From the NCBI RefSeq assembly GCF_015223355.1, contig NZ_JADFFK010000018.1, positions 62,001 through 126,000 of the forward strand: 64,000 bases of DNA, in the 5' to 3' direction. This DNA is from Salipiger mangrovisoli. GTDB lineage: Bacteria > Pseudomonadota > Alphaproteobacteria > Rhodobacterales > Rhodobacteraceae. Shown in pieces: positions 63,812 to 64,000 of the stretch. The notes under the pieces were generated by a model. That model was not told the origin of the DNA, made no database searches, and worked only from the letters and a program-made list of their open reading frames with translations. How positions within the stretch are numbered: the stretch's first letter is position 1; the number at the start of each line of letters is the position of its first letter. The translations under genes were made by a program, and so were the position numbers.

Positions 63812-64000
63812 CTGCCGACACCTTCTTCCCTAGAGGACCTTGCCCGTGCGCTGCGCCAGCTCGGGCGCAGCGGCACGCCCCGTGTCGCCGCTCTGGCGCG
63901 CTGGGCGTCGGATCAGCCCGAAGAGATCGCCCTGAACTCGGTGCGCAGCCTCGCCGAGCGGTCAGGCGCCAATGCCAACACGGTGGTGCGCCTGTCGCAA
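63812..64000 (+). CDS. RpiR/MurR family transcriptional regulator (5' part only)
   Basis: The open frame on the plus strand encodes at least 63 residues with an RpiR-type helix-turn-helix core (ALNSVRSLAERSGANANTVV) and runs off the window. No ATG, GTG or TTG precedes it in frame; TAA occurs at 63773-63775. The best start is CTG at 63812, with GGGAGG at 63801-63806 five nt upstream. RpiR regulators normally add a SIS sugar-phosphate-binding domain, which would lie beyond the edge. It is divergent from the TAXI operon and is its likely regulator. The CTG start is tentative. Confidence 0.65.
   Translation, partial: MPTPSSLEDLARALRQLGRSGTPRVAALARWASDQPEEIALNSVRSLAERSGANANTVVRLSQ

Overview
The window is a GC-rich chromosomal segment from an alphaproteobacterium. 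It is most likely a marine member of the Rhodobacteraceae/Roseobacter group, close to Salipiger-type genomes. This rests on gene content and style (two TRAP transporters, a choline-sulfate locus, an LdtR-type MarR regulator, SdhE, ParE, DUF1194 proteins, TAXI-TRAP fusion permeases), not on a database search. No rRNA, tRNA, insertion sequence, phage or CRISPR array was seen. Gene density is high, with many 1-4 nt stop/start overlaps.

Layout. 1-3288: end of a polar amino acid ABC transporter operon and a HutC-like GntR repressor. 3295-8420: TetR regulator divergent from an AcrAB-type RND efflux pair without TolC. 8586-9560: acetamidase/formamidase. 9557-19206: a signalling block. A SulP anion transporter carrying STAS and cyclic-nucleotide-binding (cNMP) domains is divergent from a glutaminase with the same two C-terminal domains. 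The glutaminase operon continues with a c-type haem DUF3365 protein, a hybrid histidine kinase, a lone receiver and a receiver-class III nucleotide cyclase. 19196-22233: ornithine cyclodeaminase-like and DSD1-type PLP enzymes divergent from a LysR regulator. 22276-27104: TRAP transporter plus PdxA-like dehydrogenase divergent from a GntR/FCD regulator. 27228-35222: secreted tricorn-like protease, a vanadium-haloperoxidase homologue that appears to have lost its active site, cytochrome c, CsbD, a metalloprotease-like lipoprotein, DUF1194 and a truncated anti-sigma-like protein.

35334-41359: parE, outer-membrane proteins (one broken by a nonsense codon) and thyA-folA. 41607-44083: a surface lipoprotein plus a Slam-type (type 11 secretion) translocator. 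44162-49482: gloA, a second DUF1194, htpX, ldtR, an XRE regulator with sdhE, and aspartate aminotransferase. 49501-53951: LysR, choline-sulfatase and a BCCT transporter. 54171-57293: suhB, small membrane proteins, a GFA-family protein and a rhomboid protease. 57380-63655: one tight operon of TAXI receptor, TRAP fusion permease, UspA, class III aminotransferase and beta-keto acid cleavage enzyme. It faces an RpiR regulator that runs off the right edge.

The most notable candidates are four. First, the cNMP block, where a cyclase sits beside two different effectors with matching cNMP-binding tails. Second, the Slam/cargo pair. Third, the TAXI-TRAP/UspA/aminotransferase/BKACE catabolic operon. 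Fourth, the degenerate haloperoxidase. All functional links are inferences from sequence and gene order.
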